Below are positions 21,701-27,700 of a DNA stretch of 64,000 nt, in pieces. Where the stretch lies: the NCBI GenBank assembly GCA_004292595.1, contig RDXM01000086.1, positions 1 through 64,000 on the forward strand, in the 5' to 3' direction. Position 1 is the stretch's first letter. The number at the start of each line of letters is the position of its first letter. The notes below the pieces were generated by a model that saw only the letters and a program-made list of their open reading frames with translations, had not been told where the DNA came from and searched no databases. The position numbers were made by a program, and so were the translations under genes. Origin of the DNA: Candidatus Kapaibacterium sp. Lineage in GTDB: Bacteria; Bacteroidota; Ignavibacteria; Kapaibacteriales; UBA4661.

Positions 21701-22055
21701 ACGTTTGTGATGTGACTGTACCGCCACGATTCGGTAGGAATCCCATTAAATCCATCTGCCCAAATGCAACCTCTGGTGTTGGTTGATTCGAGGTAATTGG
21801 TAGATAAGCATACCGCAGTACTCGATGGTTGCTGCGGTCGGCGACATAGATTTTGTTGTTCGGAACGTCAATTGCAACGCCATCAGCAAAGTTTAGTCCT
21901 AACGTTATGTTTGGATTATTGGCACCATTGCTAATGAAATCTGGTTGCCCGATAACCCACGTCGCAGGCTGCCCATTCACCCACGTTTGCGCAGACAGCA
22001 CCGTAGGCGCAAGGACGCAGACACAGCATAACAGAAGTGTAGAAAAGCGTTTCAT
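6717..22055 (-). CDS. Giant 1: 5112-aa secreted multi-propeller protein with T9SS sorting domain
   Basis: The signal peptide is residues 1-23 (ends L-S-A-Q). Domains in order: six NHL repeats (~23-392); six tandem units, each a Big_5-like Ig domain with a V/I-F-G-N/M-M-T-G-x-R motif (~125-150 aa) plus a block of exactly seven FG-GAP/VCBS repeats (~350-370 aa), ~393-3357; two unrecognised beta domains (~3358-3612); five IPT/TIG domains (~3613-4020); a leucine-rich repeat block with 'NLSNNxLxGxIP' units (~4024-4440); an Ig-like domain (~4455-4540, Y-Q-W ... Y-E-C-R-I); an FN3-like domain (~4552-4650); ASH/HYDIN-like domains (~4650-4860); a possible cohesin-like domain (~4860-5000); and a C-terminal sorting domain (~5028-5112, 'RPNPVKDVAEI ... 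GTYFLVL'). The FG-GAP repeats carry DxDxDG calcium loops. Probably a surface or secreted adhesin-like protein; ligand unknown. The frame is intact throughout. Confidence 0.93.
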   Translation of the reverse strand: MKRFSTLLLCCVCVLAPTVLSAQTWVNGQPATWVIGQPDFISNGANNPNITLGLNFADGVAIDVPNNKIYVADRSNHRVLRYAYLPITSNQPTPEVAFGQMDLMGFLPNRGGTVTSQTLNEPLNIIVENSNLWIVDSQNHRVVRYPAAHTATANPTADYVIGQVNFTSNAAATTQDGLSAPHGIAFDAANSKLYISDFGNNRVLRYDFAVLPVVGAMAERVLGQTSYTTAVSGTTPNTFNNPAGLAIGTGGALYVADRTNNRVVRFNAAHMVLMPPPTVNNANVVIGQVNFLGSGTGLLQNRMNLPLGITIDPATQDLYVADRNNFRVLVFSNAASIITGNQPANFVLGQYDFQTNAGITSRAIGQTPSALAFHAGRLIVSQSGNRVLIFNQNLPTLTAVAPPLDANNGTPTQAIVPTFSQAVNLPTATNFRSFGGMTGLRVVGTYAGGTMPSFTPTVPYQRGERIEYTITTGATLGDGVSTNPENKPFLNNITGAPQGRAIPFVGSFRTATTAPAGGVNFVLSTYATINNGAMLGNVTAIAPADYDGDGYIDIAASSNVGANAVIVRRNYGRGNIAQTATMNEGLNVGSTAILDLKAADMSNDGLPDWVYIDAGQVYIHRNTSTPGNLSAIPFATGIGVTGGQKISTGDFDGDGDIDVALIRTAPDELQIYRNNFPTFSLSLHSTTALPGVPSAIATGDFNRDGALDLALGTPNSAFIYINDGGGRFNQGLAPFNPIGAYSHIAVGDLNNDGFTDVAALVQNAGATSVHLALNNAGTAFIAPVSFSLPNGFAATTGGLDFGDIDGNGSLDIIATNPQAAGSASHLTWFRNIGGGAFAPGASNSGSTSLVNPSAHVLALCDIDQDGDLDALAGYNIGAAFPYVAVLRNEQPPVTTALAPTIHAQNVDRSSVLISQTFSSAMTTGTATLVDALSGGSGPIRIFGNMTGGRSRIGAGGMWMGVGTNMPEFTPNNLTGASSANRFHPNELVSVSIPNFQTNAVKNDRFVPVTSAGLTNLGGYVRQFRTNVTGGQAFFVEQQRFTVGTSPRAAATADFNNDGRLDIVVTNEGGTRGYAVFLGGAGGVFTPLAPVGVPALQGNVATGDFNNDGNVDIAIGCSPDVRVFLGMGTGAFGSAISLNTGGLNYSLCVGDFNGDGALDVLASNNGGSVRVFLNNGSAVFTPLAAVPTAGAALSIKCGDIDRDSDLDAILVHPAGNLITILRNDGLGNFSIAQTITLTDPYDVEIGDLSGDAFPDFAVTQYSANQVSIFINNATGPVNFYPTAPSSSLATGTNPSSVVFGNYNGDMFSDLITTNEGSNNISVFTGNGTGVFVPFSNAATGAAPRSWSAAGDFDNDGDIDFVTTNWGANSISILINARPPRINPLVPPGNAASYQRDLVPQRNSHTQVFGAFPLRVRFDQAVTSATASFPNVLPPSPLAVTPGAIRIHGSMTGHRSTPAAQGTWNYLAAANTAEYIPPTGNPFRAGETVMVTVTNAQASTPGGQVFSTSPTVYAFTVAPSGGTGRFVDSRRWDDAAFAGGVVFGDFDNNGRIDMIQSSSNGLNMRLQTGTAPTQFTDPATNIYAGGFIAHCITGDFDSDGAVDIAFIDNAGNIQVRRNISAAFGTTLVSFNPGLVGLIRLAPADFDGDGDLDIATIADAGGVLRVYLNNGNGTAFTQVFNAGLVTAKSILAADVDNDGDMDVVTANNTNVEIWLGQGAVGGLNSLLAAPTPAYQYAIANVTELAAGDFNNDGYLDLVAASDNTADLTVLRNSGIGNGQFTVLGTYATGSSGNAPLVGDFDGDGALDIVSFKSNAIDAKVLHFKGNNAAVFTLTNSSPLVESTNIVAATRLFPAMADLDGDGDLDLGIPLGTGRRTAILFNHEPELKVQATSPLVNASSVALPVAITTIFNQNVTTSTASLPPTGPLRVFGNMTGGRSRAGGGSWSSPAPPINSATFTANPLGSSAIRYYPGEKVEFIASTSTYIQGTPGVANTIPMTTGTVRQFWTKAGTGPATFFQHFQSPIPRPNAASFVQSADFNNDGRIDFVTSEDNTTLRIYLGNGNGTFTAGATVTGAFGTPANGRVVLADMNNDGFTDIINTDAIGSAQIRIFQNSGTGTFPTQMTGSPITASFAGVRGLAVGDADGNGALDLAVTYNATNQVGVFFNPGNGNISGSEQRYTQPGGGGREESALADMDNDGDLDWVITNGSANSVSLRLNSGTGNFDVQAAGSPYPTTITNPTNIQLMDINNDSRIDAVVGGPNANVNIFVNTGMPTIFPAAATLTIPTTSNRPLLGDFDGDARQDITVLQRTPGSFVVGLGNNSGTFPALSAPNQVGTANLNQAIADVDNDGDLDILIAADNTLQIWLNATQPRFVCNSAVDCGPPTFTPNIFPQRNVNTAVAGSLFTWQFTEPMTTASVTATASFPQNPPAPSGAGGSIRVFGNMAASRTPLNSALGSWAFNAAITTATLTSGRALFAGEQIMVSVTQAQSPSGIAVRPYVYSFRARPTSGPAQFYPRSGSLNFLYTAGAGPRSIAFGDFNADNVIDWVAVNQFNNTIVTALGDNTGAFTPLVANSTRATVGTFPVQVLTADVNNDGRLDAVALNSGGGANGIAVFLNTLGTGQLNTPVTYATGANPQSIALGDVDADADLDIVSIENSGGAVIRYNNGSGVFATNSATFPTGTGQGFLRLADVDNDGDLDMVIAQSVGGVTVRLNDGLGNFNGTAVGSPYAGAGAISVDMGDIDNDTDLDMIVTLATGSLVLRTNNGIASGNFSTIAAMFPISVSPQHAVFTDVNGDTNLDIVATSAPVAGQAGALTVMLGNGAGAFGNAANAPFGTLADPRGFALADVDGDGDLDVAVAHQGVTSTVQILLNATQPRLVCNGATDCGAPSYTRAISPQRNLNAAPNQTAMTWQFTEQITAATYTAIGSAQGPIRIFGMMTGQRNIASGGAWTYAMAATTATFNPARRFLNGEEVMVTMTSAQASLARVNVRPFVYSYRTRAGVGPAIFGNQEFSPYASGTNPQDVALGDVNGDGRVDMLAATGIGIVRRLNDGTGNFNANSTTIPTIGSPVAIALGDADNDGDLDIAVAGGGNVSVLLNNGMGAFTTMMGFPLAVGGNMVDIAWGDMNADGDLDLVLADRAASQIRLVNNNIDANAFSIGAATGIAGTPSALALSDFDNDGDLDVAAANNGGTSGLAIALNDGNGNLSLMLGTPIATPSTPEGIAAGDIDNDGDNDIALVTTTPDNALIYSNLMGGFTLSGTYAVGTSPSDVGLGDVDGDGDLDLVSINNGANTATIWKNDGTGVLNQTASGSPYGLGMQPLGVALADLDGDGDLDFVSANSASNTTSVMMNQGNAGLAFSLTNSGFINLFNTNTPVVVSRAQTPFTIGSFLGKTNLSNTSATLQYSIQAAAGGNAQFSIIGSSQGTINNASSISTVATFVWRNAPVRGGVTTAVIVVSPTFVGLLNATQITVTVIADPAFPLALAFSQSSSTGTQGVNFGAFNQGQLLSASGRPFNLAFGAWNGWNELAATNAIVRLRAFNTQGQEGNFTLSGTPTLLSGLANTATGVFTNLRVAWLNAPETAVSTQVTLRLVSESSAALSATNVTLTLLREPLEAQIISFSPSTGATGTVVTVRGTGLTSLTAAAIAGVPVQSFTVNSTNQVSLVVAAGTSGTIVLTNNFGSGESLGVFNFVQYPNLLGIQPLSACAGQVLTITGDNIADVQQVFVGNAPAASFRVNERGQVEAVVPQNADNGVVTLQNRAGTAVLNVMLVQTPAINGISPDILGTGGTLTVTGRNLNVVQAAQISPNTLHILSQSATTLTLRVSTQAQVISAPLRLESGSGCFVLSTQAISIAAPPTLTAVNITSLEVGQTLLLTGTNFVQGMTVSLGGVSAASVDVISPTEVRLSFSTNALVVAATGAALQATTPFGTATLQNTLIRLLPTTIIPANIDFTPDTGALGSTVTITGRGFVGITEVSFGGTPAQSFRVESPSRIVAIVGAGASGIVRVRSTTGTGESMRVFAYLTQQQLDSLAAVAFYRATNGATWTTSANWLVPQQALSRWFGLTVAQSGANAGRIIGINLSGNNVSTVPQNGAFSAISVTNAIVALSQMTALQTVNLSNNTLQGTLGSVVAGLRSVRSLNLANTGLSGRIPVELGTLDSLEIVKLDSNRLDGSLSDVFCTVFGQSMRNYGLRELRVASNRLTGDIPPCIVQFTRLQVLRLEDNQFTGRIPEGINRLANLREFVVARNGLSGELPRSLDSTTFVVFAGKQTSETNALTQLELFDVSSNQLSGTIPNGIAQSRSMKTLLLNNNQFSGRLPQTLPALATLETFNAAQNQLSGELWDNVGAMRSLRAFSVRNNRLGGIIPSSFVQIPSLERLELDNNSFVGNVPTELARMASLRVLGLSQNRLRTMPSLNALRQTLDSTRLERNMLTFESIETSVQVRNVTYSPQDSVGEASSRFVLVGSPINLNFSVGGAFNRYQWFRNGMAITDAQESPEFTLTRAALASNSGVYECRITNSLARDLTLFARALMIRVDTAEPTNEAVLANQVAAPRLVFPYPAGRNMPYALPLTWRAAIGAVVHEAQFSLLPDFSVLASNATISSTTLSVSGLRPGTRYYWRVRGIGAEGQRSQWSSDFFTTGVGDKPMQMTSIDFGRVSLADSVDGEALVVNFSNVAQTLQEIGLEDSNLSFTILDDVRQVIIPAEKYLTVRVRFAPRSTGVKLATTVLRYNESLRPERIDSVVNILQGTGVALKLSNVDFGIVRAGGTTLKSALLINTSPRPVTVQKARTRDSDRIFSVQGYLSNREFIIQALDTLLLLVRCSPPNAGRKFNGMLVLGDNDSVRAEIRAEARAFKEGDVVMRFGVRPKEQQDSVAPGGLVDVELFGKIDMGRTSDLIRAFDNLLQYRAQFNMDPNVLMLDTTERRAQQRRYIGVPNRVFVNIPAATFDITTLRNISETKREFVMTSMKSRSVSGSTATTMLEVEQAEWSASAPNLFVEAPINGTFTAKPCVAGGVRLTTTAKPNSVAIARPNPVKDVAEIHYALREDGNIAFAMVDMSGKQVTVLAEGYAEVGEYSMMLDVKAIPSGTYFLVLQTQSGVVRRRVEVVK
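11985..20880 (-). repeat. Six tandem [Big_5-like + seven FG-GAP repeat] units in giant 1
   Basis: The propeller blocks lie at about 19395-20500, 17935-18975, 16415-17500, 14955-16045, 13445-14537 and 11985-13053. Each holds seven loops of the form D-x-D/N-x-D/N-G-x-x-D, such as 'DFDGDGDIDVA' and 'DLDGDGDLDFV', 42 in all. The intervening Big_5-like domains each contain a 'FGNMTGGRS'-like motif. Seven FG-GAP repeats are what the integrin-alpha type propeller needs. Confidence 0.88.
20880..21990 (-). repeat. Six NHL repeats (one six-bladed propeller) at the head of giant 1
   Basis: Six copies of a pattern like G-x-A-x-D ... L-Y-V-A-D-x-x-N-x-R-V-L/V-R/V-x, separated by about 55-65 residues. Examples are 'KIYVADRSNHRVLRY', 'ALYVADRTNNRVVRF' and 'DLYVADRNNFRVLVF'. 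Six NHL units make one closed propeller in the known family. Confidence 0.85.
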
Positions 22056-22113
22056 TTGAGTATCGTAAAAGTGGAGACGGTAAAATTCGTTAGTTGGTGG
22101 AGAAGTTTTGGGC

Positions 22114-23001
22114 TTAGAGCATAATAATACTGCTTTCGCTCAAGCCCGTTAGTTTGGCAATCTCCGTCGGCGGCATTCCTGATTGTTTCATATTTTTTGC
22201 AACGAGAAGAATGCCTTTTTCCATGCCTTTTTCCATGCCTTTTTCCATGCCTTTTTCCATGCCTCTCGCTTCCCCCAGTATGGTTGCTTGCTCAATCGCA
22301 TAATCCATGGTGTTCTTCAAATCGCGGTAGATTTTGAGCGATTGCTCGTAGGAATCACGCTGCGCATCATTAAACTGCGCTAACTCTGCTGTGTGAAAAG
22401 CGTGTTCAAACAGCGAAGATTGCAAGGGCGCGGGAATCTCCTGAAAGTCAGGTAAATGCTTGAGAAAATACAGCCATTTATCAGTATTTGTCCAAAGCTC
22501 TGCTTCGGTTTTCGTAAAATTTGGCATCTCAAGATAGACAAATGTTAGCTTGTCGTAGAAGACCCGATTTTGCTGGTTCTTGAGCTGAACGGTATGCAGA
22601 TATTCCGTACTTCCCTTATCTTCATCAAAAACAAAATCCAATACGCCAACGCAATAGACCGCCGCCAACTCAAAGTTCCAATTCCCACGCTCGCCCTGCT
22701 CTCGAATGGGAAAGGTGGAATAATACACACTGCGTTCTTTGAAATAATTCTGCTTTGCTTTTTGCAATTCCACGATGAAGCGTTCGCCCGTATCGCTCGT
22801 ACAGGTAATATCCATGATAGCGCGGCGTTCTGTAGCACTGCTGCTCATGTACTCATTACGCGTATATTGCAAATCTCTTATACGATGCTTCTCGGGTAAG
22901 AGGGCATTCAAAAAGTCTATAAGCAAGGATTTCTGCGACTCTTCACCAAAGAGCTTTTTGAAACCGAAATCGGTAAAGGGATTGAGATAACGATCTTTCA
23001 T
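22114..23001 (-). CDS. Rpn-family recombination-promoting nuclease / putative transposase (PD-(D/E)XK)
   Basis: 295 aa. The N-terminus ('DRYLNPFTDFGFKKLFGEE') and the core D64 ... E78-L-Q80 fit the Rpn/PDDEXK_2 family, with the variant E-x-Q in place of E-x-K. RpnA of E. coli is a DNA endonuclease that promotes RecA-independent recombination; activity here is inferred from family only. Near the C-terminus, residues ~246-263 are four copies of G-M-E-K encoded by a near-perfect 12-bp tandem repeat (22211-22264), followed by a short HTH-like tail ('PPTEIAKLTGLSESSI'). The gene lies 58 bases upstream of giant 1 on the same strand, so read-through into giant 1 is possible. Confidence 0.88.
   Translation of the reverse strand: MKDRYLNPFTDFGFKKLFGEESQKSLLIDFLNALLPEKHRIRDLQYTRNEYMSSSATERRAIMDITCTSDTGERFIVELQKAKQNYFKERSVYYSTFPIREQGERGNWNFELAAVYCVGVLDFVFDEDKGSTEYLHTVQLKNQQNRVFYDKLTFVYLEMPNFTKTEAELWTNTDKWLYFLKHLPDFQEIPAPLQSSLFEHAFHTAELAQFNDAQRDSYEQSLKIYRDLKNTMDYAIEQATILGEARGMEKGMEKGMEKGMEKGILLVAKNMKQSGMPPTEIAKLTGLSESSIIML
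22211..22264 (-). repeat. 12-bp tandem repeat (x4.5) within the Rpn gene
   Basis: On the plus strand ATGCCTTTTTCC is repeated four times plus a half copy, encoding G-M-E-K units. The period is a multiple of three, so copy-number change alters only the linker length and keeps the frame. Confidence 0.95.
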
Positions 23002-23311
23002 AACAAAGTGTTCCTGATTAGGAGTGCATAGCTTTTCTACAAAGCTCTCTCGCCAAAAAAGTGGTCAAGGAAGTGGTTAAGAAAATACGCAGCAAGGTGC
23101 AACGCATTTGAACGCATTTGAGACACAAATACAGACAATCACAGTAAGTTACGAAAATCCTTGCACAAAAGCCAGTTACCAAAAGTCATAATTTTTTGCA
23201 CTCATCATGCAAACCTCTGTACCATACAAAACTTATGAAGGGATGAAAATAAAAACCATAGTGTAGCGACCTTAAGTGTAGAACATTTTATCACTTAACC
23301 CCACTAGAACT
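23002..23311. other. Intergenic region and left flank of dead IS element
   Basis: No gene seen. It holds a short direct repeat (AACGCATTTG twice, about 23101-23120) and, from about 23206, the probable left end of the IS4-type element (GTACCATACAAAA at 23219-23231, inverted at 24023-24035). Confidence 0.6.
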
Positions 23312-24045
23312 ATGGTACATCCTTACGAACATCTTGTGGCGTGGCTTCGTGTGCCACTTTCTCATTGGCAACTGGAGCGGATTGTCTGCTGTTCTCAGTG
23401 CGTTCTGGCACTGATAGCCTGCCAGACAGTAAACCTCGAAAGCCTCGCAAGAGCATTTATTGGCTCTGCTGAGCCAGAGAGCGTTTCCCAACGTCTGCGT
23501 CGCTGTATGAACCAATGCAGTTACGCCACAGTGGACATCGCATTGCTCTTGATTGGCTTGCTTCCAGGAGAGCCGTGGATATTCACGCTTGACCGCACCG
23601 AATAGAAATTTGGCAAAATACCGCTCAATATCTTGGTTCTCGGCGTTATCGTCGGTGATATTTCTGTTCCTTTGCTCTGGCATATTTTGCCCAAAGCCGG
23701 ATGCAGCGATACCGAAGAACGCGCAGCAATTTTTGATTGCTTCTTTGCGTTAGCTCCGCTGGAGCGGATTGCCTATCTCCTTGCTGACCGAGAGTGTATC
23801 GGGCAAGAATGGTTTACGTTTTTACAGCGAACATGGCTTTGCTCGCACTGGCTTTTTTCTGGGCGTATCGTACTGGGCAATGGAAACACGAAAACAAGCC
23901 CTTGACCGTGAAAAAACATGGCAGAAAAAGAAAAAGCATCTTTCGCTACGGTTTAGACGAACTCCAACATACTATCAAGAACTTTACCGTGGAAAAGAAC
24001 GATTTTATCAAGTCTTTAGAGCTTTTGTATGGTACTTAGGGTATG
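23206..24045 (+). mobile_element. Degenerate IS4-family insertion sequence
   Basis: The transposase remnant is flanked by inverted copies of a 13-mer, GTACCATACAAAA at 23219-23231 and its complement at 24023-24035. The sequences outside it both begin CAT-x-C, so the ends are probably near 23206 and 24045. At ~840 bp it is shorter than the usual ~1.2 kb because the centre of the transposase gene is deleted. The right end cuts a helix-turn-helix transposase frame on the minus strand. No clear target duplication was seen. Confidence 0.65.
23312..24039 (+). pseudogene. IS4-family transposase, disrupted by a nonsense codon and internal deletion
   Basis: The frame from 23312 reads a standard N-terminus and reaches 'FTLDRTE', where D94 would be the first catalytic Asp. 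A TAG at 23603-23605 then replaces the Trp expected in the family's D-R-T-x-W-x-F-G motif. The same frame continues through 'LADRECIGQEW', the second Asp region, to about 23830. Homology then resumes in another frame (~23829-24039): 'LALAFFWAYRTGQW ... KSIFRYGLDEL ... LLYGT', the usual C-terminus. The segment with the Y-R-E-K signature and catalytic Glu is missing. The copy cannot encode an active enzyme. Confidence 0.85.
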
Positions 24046-24237
24046 GATATACAAACGGCAGCTTTGCGGGTGAATACCCAAGCTCTTGGCAAGAGCTGGG
24101 TATTCTTGCCCTGAGGCAAAATCTTCAATGCACCGAAGTTTGATGCGCGTCGCCTCGTCTTGGTGGCGATGAACAAAGCGGGCATACTCGGTCGCATCAA
24201 AACCCCGAGTGTGAAAGTGGGTGCGAATTTTATTCAT
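24046..24237 (-). pseudogene. Truncated helix-turn-helix transposase N-terminus
   Basis: About 64 codons from the ATG at 24237 read as an N-terminal DNA-binding segment: a polar leader, then 'LRCIEDFASGQEYPALAKSLGIHPQSCRLYI', which fits the HTH of IS630-type or winged-helix transposases. The frame is interrupted at the right end of the IS4 element; beyond it the reading continues only into IS end sequence. The family assignment is tentative. Confidence 0.5.
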
Positions 24238-24297
24238 GCGCCAAATTACAATTTTTTGACGGTTCTATCGCCCGAAAGGGAATAATCTGTATAATAG

Positions 24298-24457
24298 ACT
24301 TTATCCAAGTTACTTCTTCAGTAGTACAGACAAGAATGTCTGTGAGTCTTTATCAGAGTTTGAAGAATCACAGACAAGAATGTCTGTGCCACGAAAGGCA
24401 GATTTTATGAGCCTTCAGCGTAATCTTGCTCGCTATACTGACTAACTTGGATAAAGT
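24298..24457. mobile_element. 160-bp MITE-like element with 15-bp terminal inverted repeats
   Basis: ACTTTATCCAAGTTA (24298-24312) is perfectly inverted at 24443-24457. Inside are two palindromes of the dispersed repeat, an 18-base ACAGACAAGAATGTCTGT (24326-24343) and the full 20-mer at 24369-24388 followed by CCAC, as at 2626. No coding frame. It lies upstream of giant 2 and may carry part of its promoter region. Confidence 0.7.
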
Positions 24458-24720
24458 TTAATGTCTATTCATACTACTTCAGAGCATGATGCGCTTCCAA
24501 CGAATAAGTAGTATATTGCTCTTTGAAAGGACAGTACTATTTATGCTGCTTATGCGTCTTTTTGAATGTTTATCCGTATAATCTTTATTTTCTCCTTTTT
24601 GCGTGTTTTATGAAAATTTTACCACCCACTCTTCACTTGCAGACCCCACGAATACTTGCTGCATTCTGTTCTGGCGTTATCAAAGCCTTTCGTATTTATA
24701 CCTTTTCTGTAAATCCTCAT
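24458..24720. other. Leader region of giant 2
   Basis: The giant 2 frame is open from 24523, but the first 66 codons lack a plausible signal peptide in the right place and are AT-rich. I treat this as 5' leader. ATGs at 24523 and 24610 are alternative starts. No Shine-Dalgarno sequence is seen before any of them. Confidence 0.5.
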
Positions 24721-27700
24721 ATGACTATCATTTCCCACATTACTATTCTTCGCCGTAACAGTGCTTCTACTCATCTCTTTCGGCTGATTGTATCGGTATT
24801 ATTTCTTGTTTCTTCAGCCAGTTTGTATGCTCAACCACCCACCGTTACAGGCTTCGCCACAACAAGTGCCTACGCGCTGCAAGCCGTAACGGTGAACGGC
24901 ACAAACTTCACGGGCGCGACGCAAGTACAGTTCGGTGGCGTTACCTCGCCGTGGTTCGAGGTTGTCTCGGCAACGCAAATACGCGCTGTTGTGCCAATTG
25001 GCGGCGCAAGTGGGAACGTCAGTGTTACCACTGGCGCGGGAACGGGTTCGCTTGCGGGCTTTACCTTCACCGCAACACCGCCAGTGTCCACGCTTGCGGG
25101 CGATGGTACTCTGGGTTTTCGTGATGCTGCGGGCGCAGGGGCGCAGTTTAATGCCCCGGTTGGTGTTGCGTTCTACGCGGGCAATATGTTTGTTGCCGAT
25201 GGCGATAATAATCGTGTTCGTAGAATTACGCCGACGGGCGTGGTTACGACCTTTGCCGGTAGTGGCGCTTTTGTATCAGTAGATGGCACAGGTGCAGGCG
25301 CATCGTTTGCAGCACCGCACGGTATTGCCGCAGACGCTTCGGGCAATCTCTTTGTAGCAGATTATGTCACCCATCGCATACGTGTTATCAGCCCCGGCGG
25401 TGCCGTTACAACTCTGGCAGGAGGTACAGCAGGTTGGAATGATGCTACGGGCGCGGCGGCGCAGTTTAACGGTCCTGTCGGAGTGGCTTTTGCTGGCGGC
25501 ATTGTTTATGTGAGTGATTTAATTGGGCATCGTATTCGCAAAATTACCTACCCGGGCGGCGTAGTAACAACGCTGGCAGGAAGTGGCGGTATGGGTTCAG
25601 CTGATGGAACAGGCTTGGCGGCACAGTTCAATAATCCTCGCGGAATCGCGGTGGATGCAGCAGGCAACGTGTACGTGGCAGATCAAAGCAACAACCGCAT
25701 TCGCAAAATTACGCCCGCAGGTGTCGTTACAACCTTGGCAGGAAGCGGCGCGGCGGGCTTTGCTGATGGAACAGGCTTGGCGGCACAATTTAACATCCCG
25801 ACGGGCATCGCGGTGGATGCTTCTGGTAATCTTTACGTCAGCGATGCTGGCAATACGCGTATTCGCTTCGTTACGCCCGCAGGTGTTGTTACCACTCTCG
25901 CCGGAAGCGGTACAGCGGGATTTGTGGATGGTACTCTGGCAGGAGGGAGGTTTAATGGGGCGATGGAAAGTCTTGCTTTTGATGCCTCGAATAACCTTTT
26001 TGTCGTGGATAGGGGCAATAATGCTATACGCCGCGTTGTTATGCCACCGCCGACGGTTACCAGCTTTACCCCAACAAGTGCCTACGCACTGCAAGCCGTG
26101 ACAATAAATGGCACAAACTTTTCAGGCGCAACACAAGTACAGTTCGGTGGCGTTACTTCGTCGTGGTTCGAGGTCGTCTCGGCAACGCAGATACGCGCCG
26201 TTGTGCCGATTGGAGGCGCAAGCGGTAGCGTAACAGTTACCACAGGCGCAGGACCGGGTTCGCTTGCGGGCTTCACCATGACCGCCGCACCTGCGGTTTC
26301 CACAGTTGCGGGTGATGGGACCTTGAGTTTTCGTGATGCTGTGGGTGCAGGAGCGCAGTTCAATTCTCCCTGCCATATCGTACGTGACGGCGCAGGAAAC
26401 GTGTACATTGCCGACCGCTTCAACAACCGTATTCGCAGAATGACTCCGTCAGGAGTGGTTACAACCCTTGCAGGAAGCGGCACGGCAGGCGGTATGAATG
26501 GAACAGGCACGGCGGCGGAGTTTAACCGCCCGTACGGCATTGCTATCAATGCTGCCGGAACAATACTCTACGTTGCGGAGGCTGTCGGGCATCGTATTCG
26601 GCAAATTGTTATTGCTACGGGCGTTGTAACGACGATTGCAGGAAGCGGCACTGCGGGCTATGCCGATGGAACAGGCGTTGCAGCGCAATTTAATGAACCG
26701 ATTGGTTTGTGTACGGAAGGCGCAGGAAACCTCATTGTTGCCGAGCAGTGGAATCATCGTATTCGCCGCGTGGTGATTGCTTCGGGCGTTGTTACAACCG
26801 TTGCTGGAAACGGTACGGCGGGATTTGCTGATGGATTGGCAGCGACGGCACAATTTAATCAGCCGCGCTCACCTGTTATTGATGCCGCAGGGAATATTTT
26901 CATTGCTGATTATGAAGGTCATCGTATTCGCAAAATTACTCCAAGTGGCATTGTTACGACGGTTACGGGCAATGGCACGGCGGGAAATGTGGACGGCGGA
27001 CCTGCCACAGCACAGTTGAATAATCCGAATCATTTGATACTGGATGCTGTTGGGAATCTCTACTTTGCTTCGGGGAATGCCTTGACGGTGCGCATTGCGT
27101 CTCCTGCTGGAGTGGTAACAACCATCACTGGAACGGGTACATCAGGATTTCTTGATGGAGCGGTGAACGTCGCAGAATTGAGGTTTGTTGCCGGAATACT
27201 CCAAGAAGCATCCGGTTCGTTTTTGGTAACGGACGAAGGAAATGCTTGCATCCGCCGCATTGTTCTTCCACCGCCGACGGTTACGAGCTTTGCAGCCACC
27301 ACAGGCTATCCGGGCTTGGGCGTAATTATCAACGGTACAAACCTTGCAACTGTTACACAAGTGCGCTTCGGCGGCGTGGTTTCGCCGTCCTTTACGGTCA
27401 TTTCCAACACGCAAATCGTCGCAGTCGTGCCTGCGGGCGGCGCGTCGGGAAATGTGCAAGTAACCAATCCGGGCGGAAGCGGTTCGCTGGGCGGATTTAC
27501 TTTTACGGCGACCATTCCGCCAGTGTCGCAATTTGCTGGAAATGGCGCAGGTATTGGCTTTGCCGATGGTCAGCAAGGTGCAGCGCGGTTTAATCAGCCG
27601 TGCGGCATTGCATTCAACAGCACAGGAGATATGTTTGTCAGTGATATTTTCAATTTTTGCATTCGCCGCATCACACCTGCTGGCGTGGTAACAACCTTTG

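Noticed and set aside
24523-24720. Longer N-terminus for giant 2
   Set aside because: The extra 66 residues would place the signal peptide far inside the protein. The ATG at 24721 gives a normal signal, although no ribosome binding site decides it.
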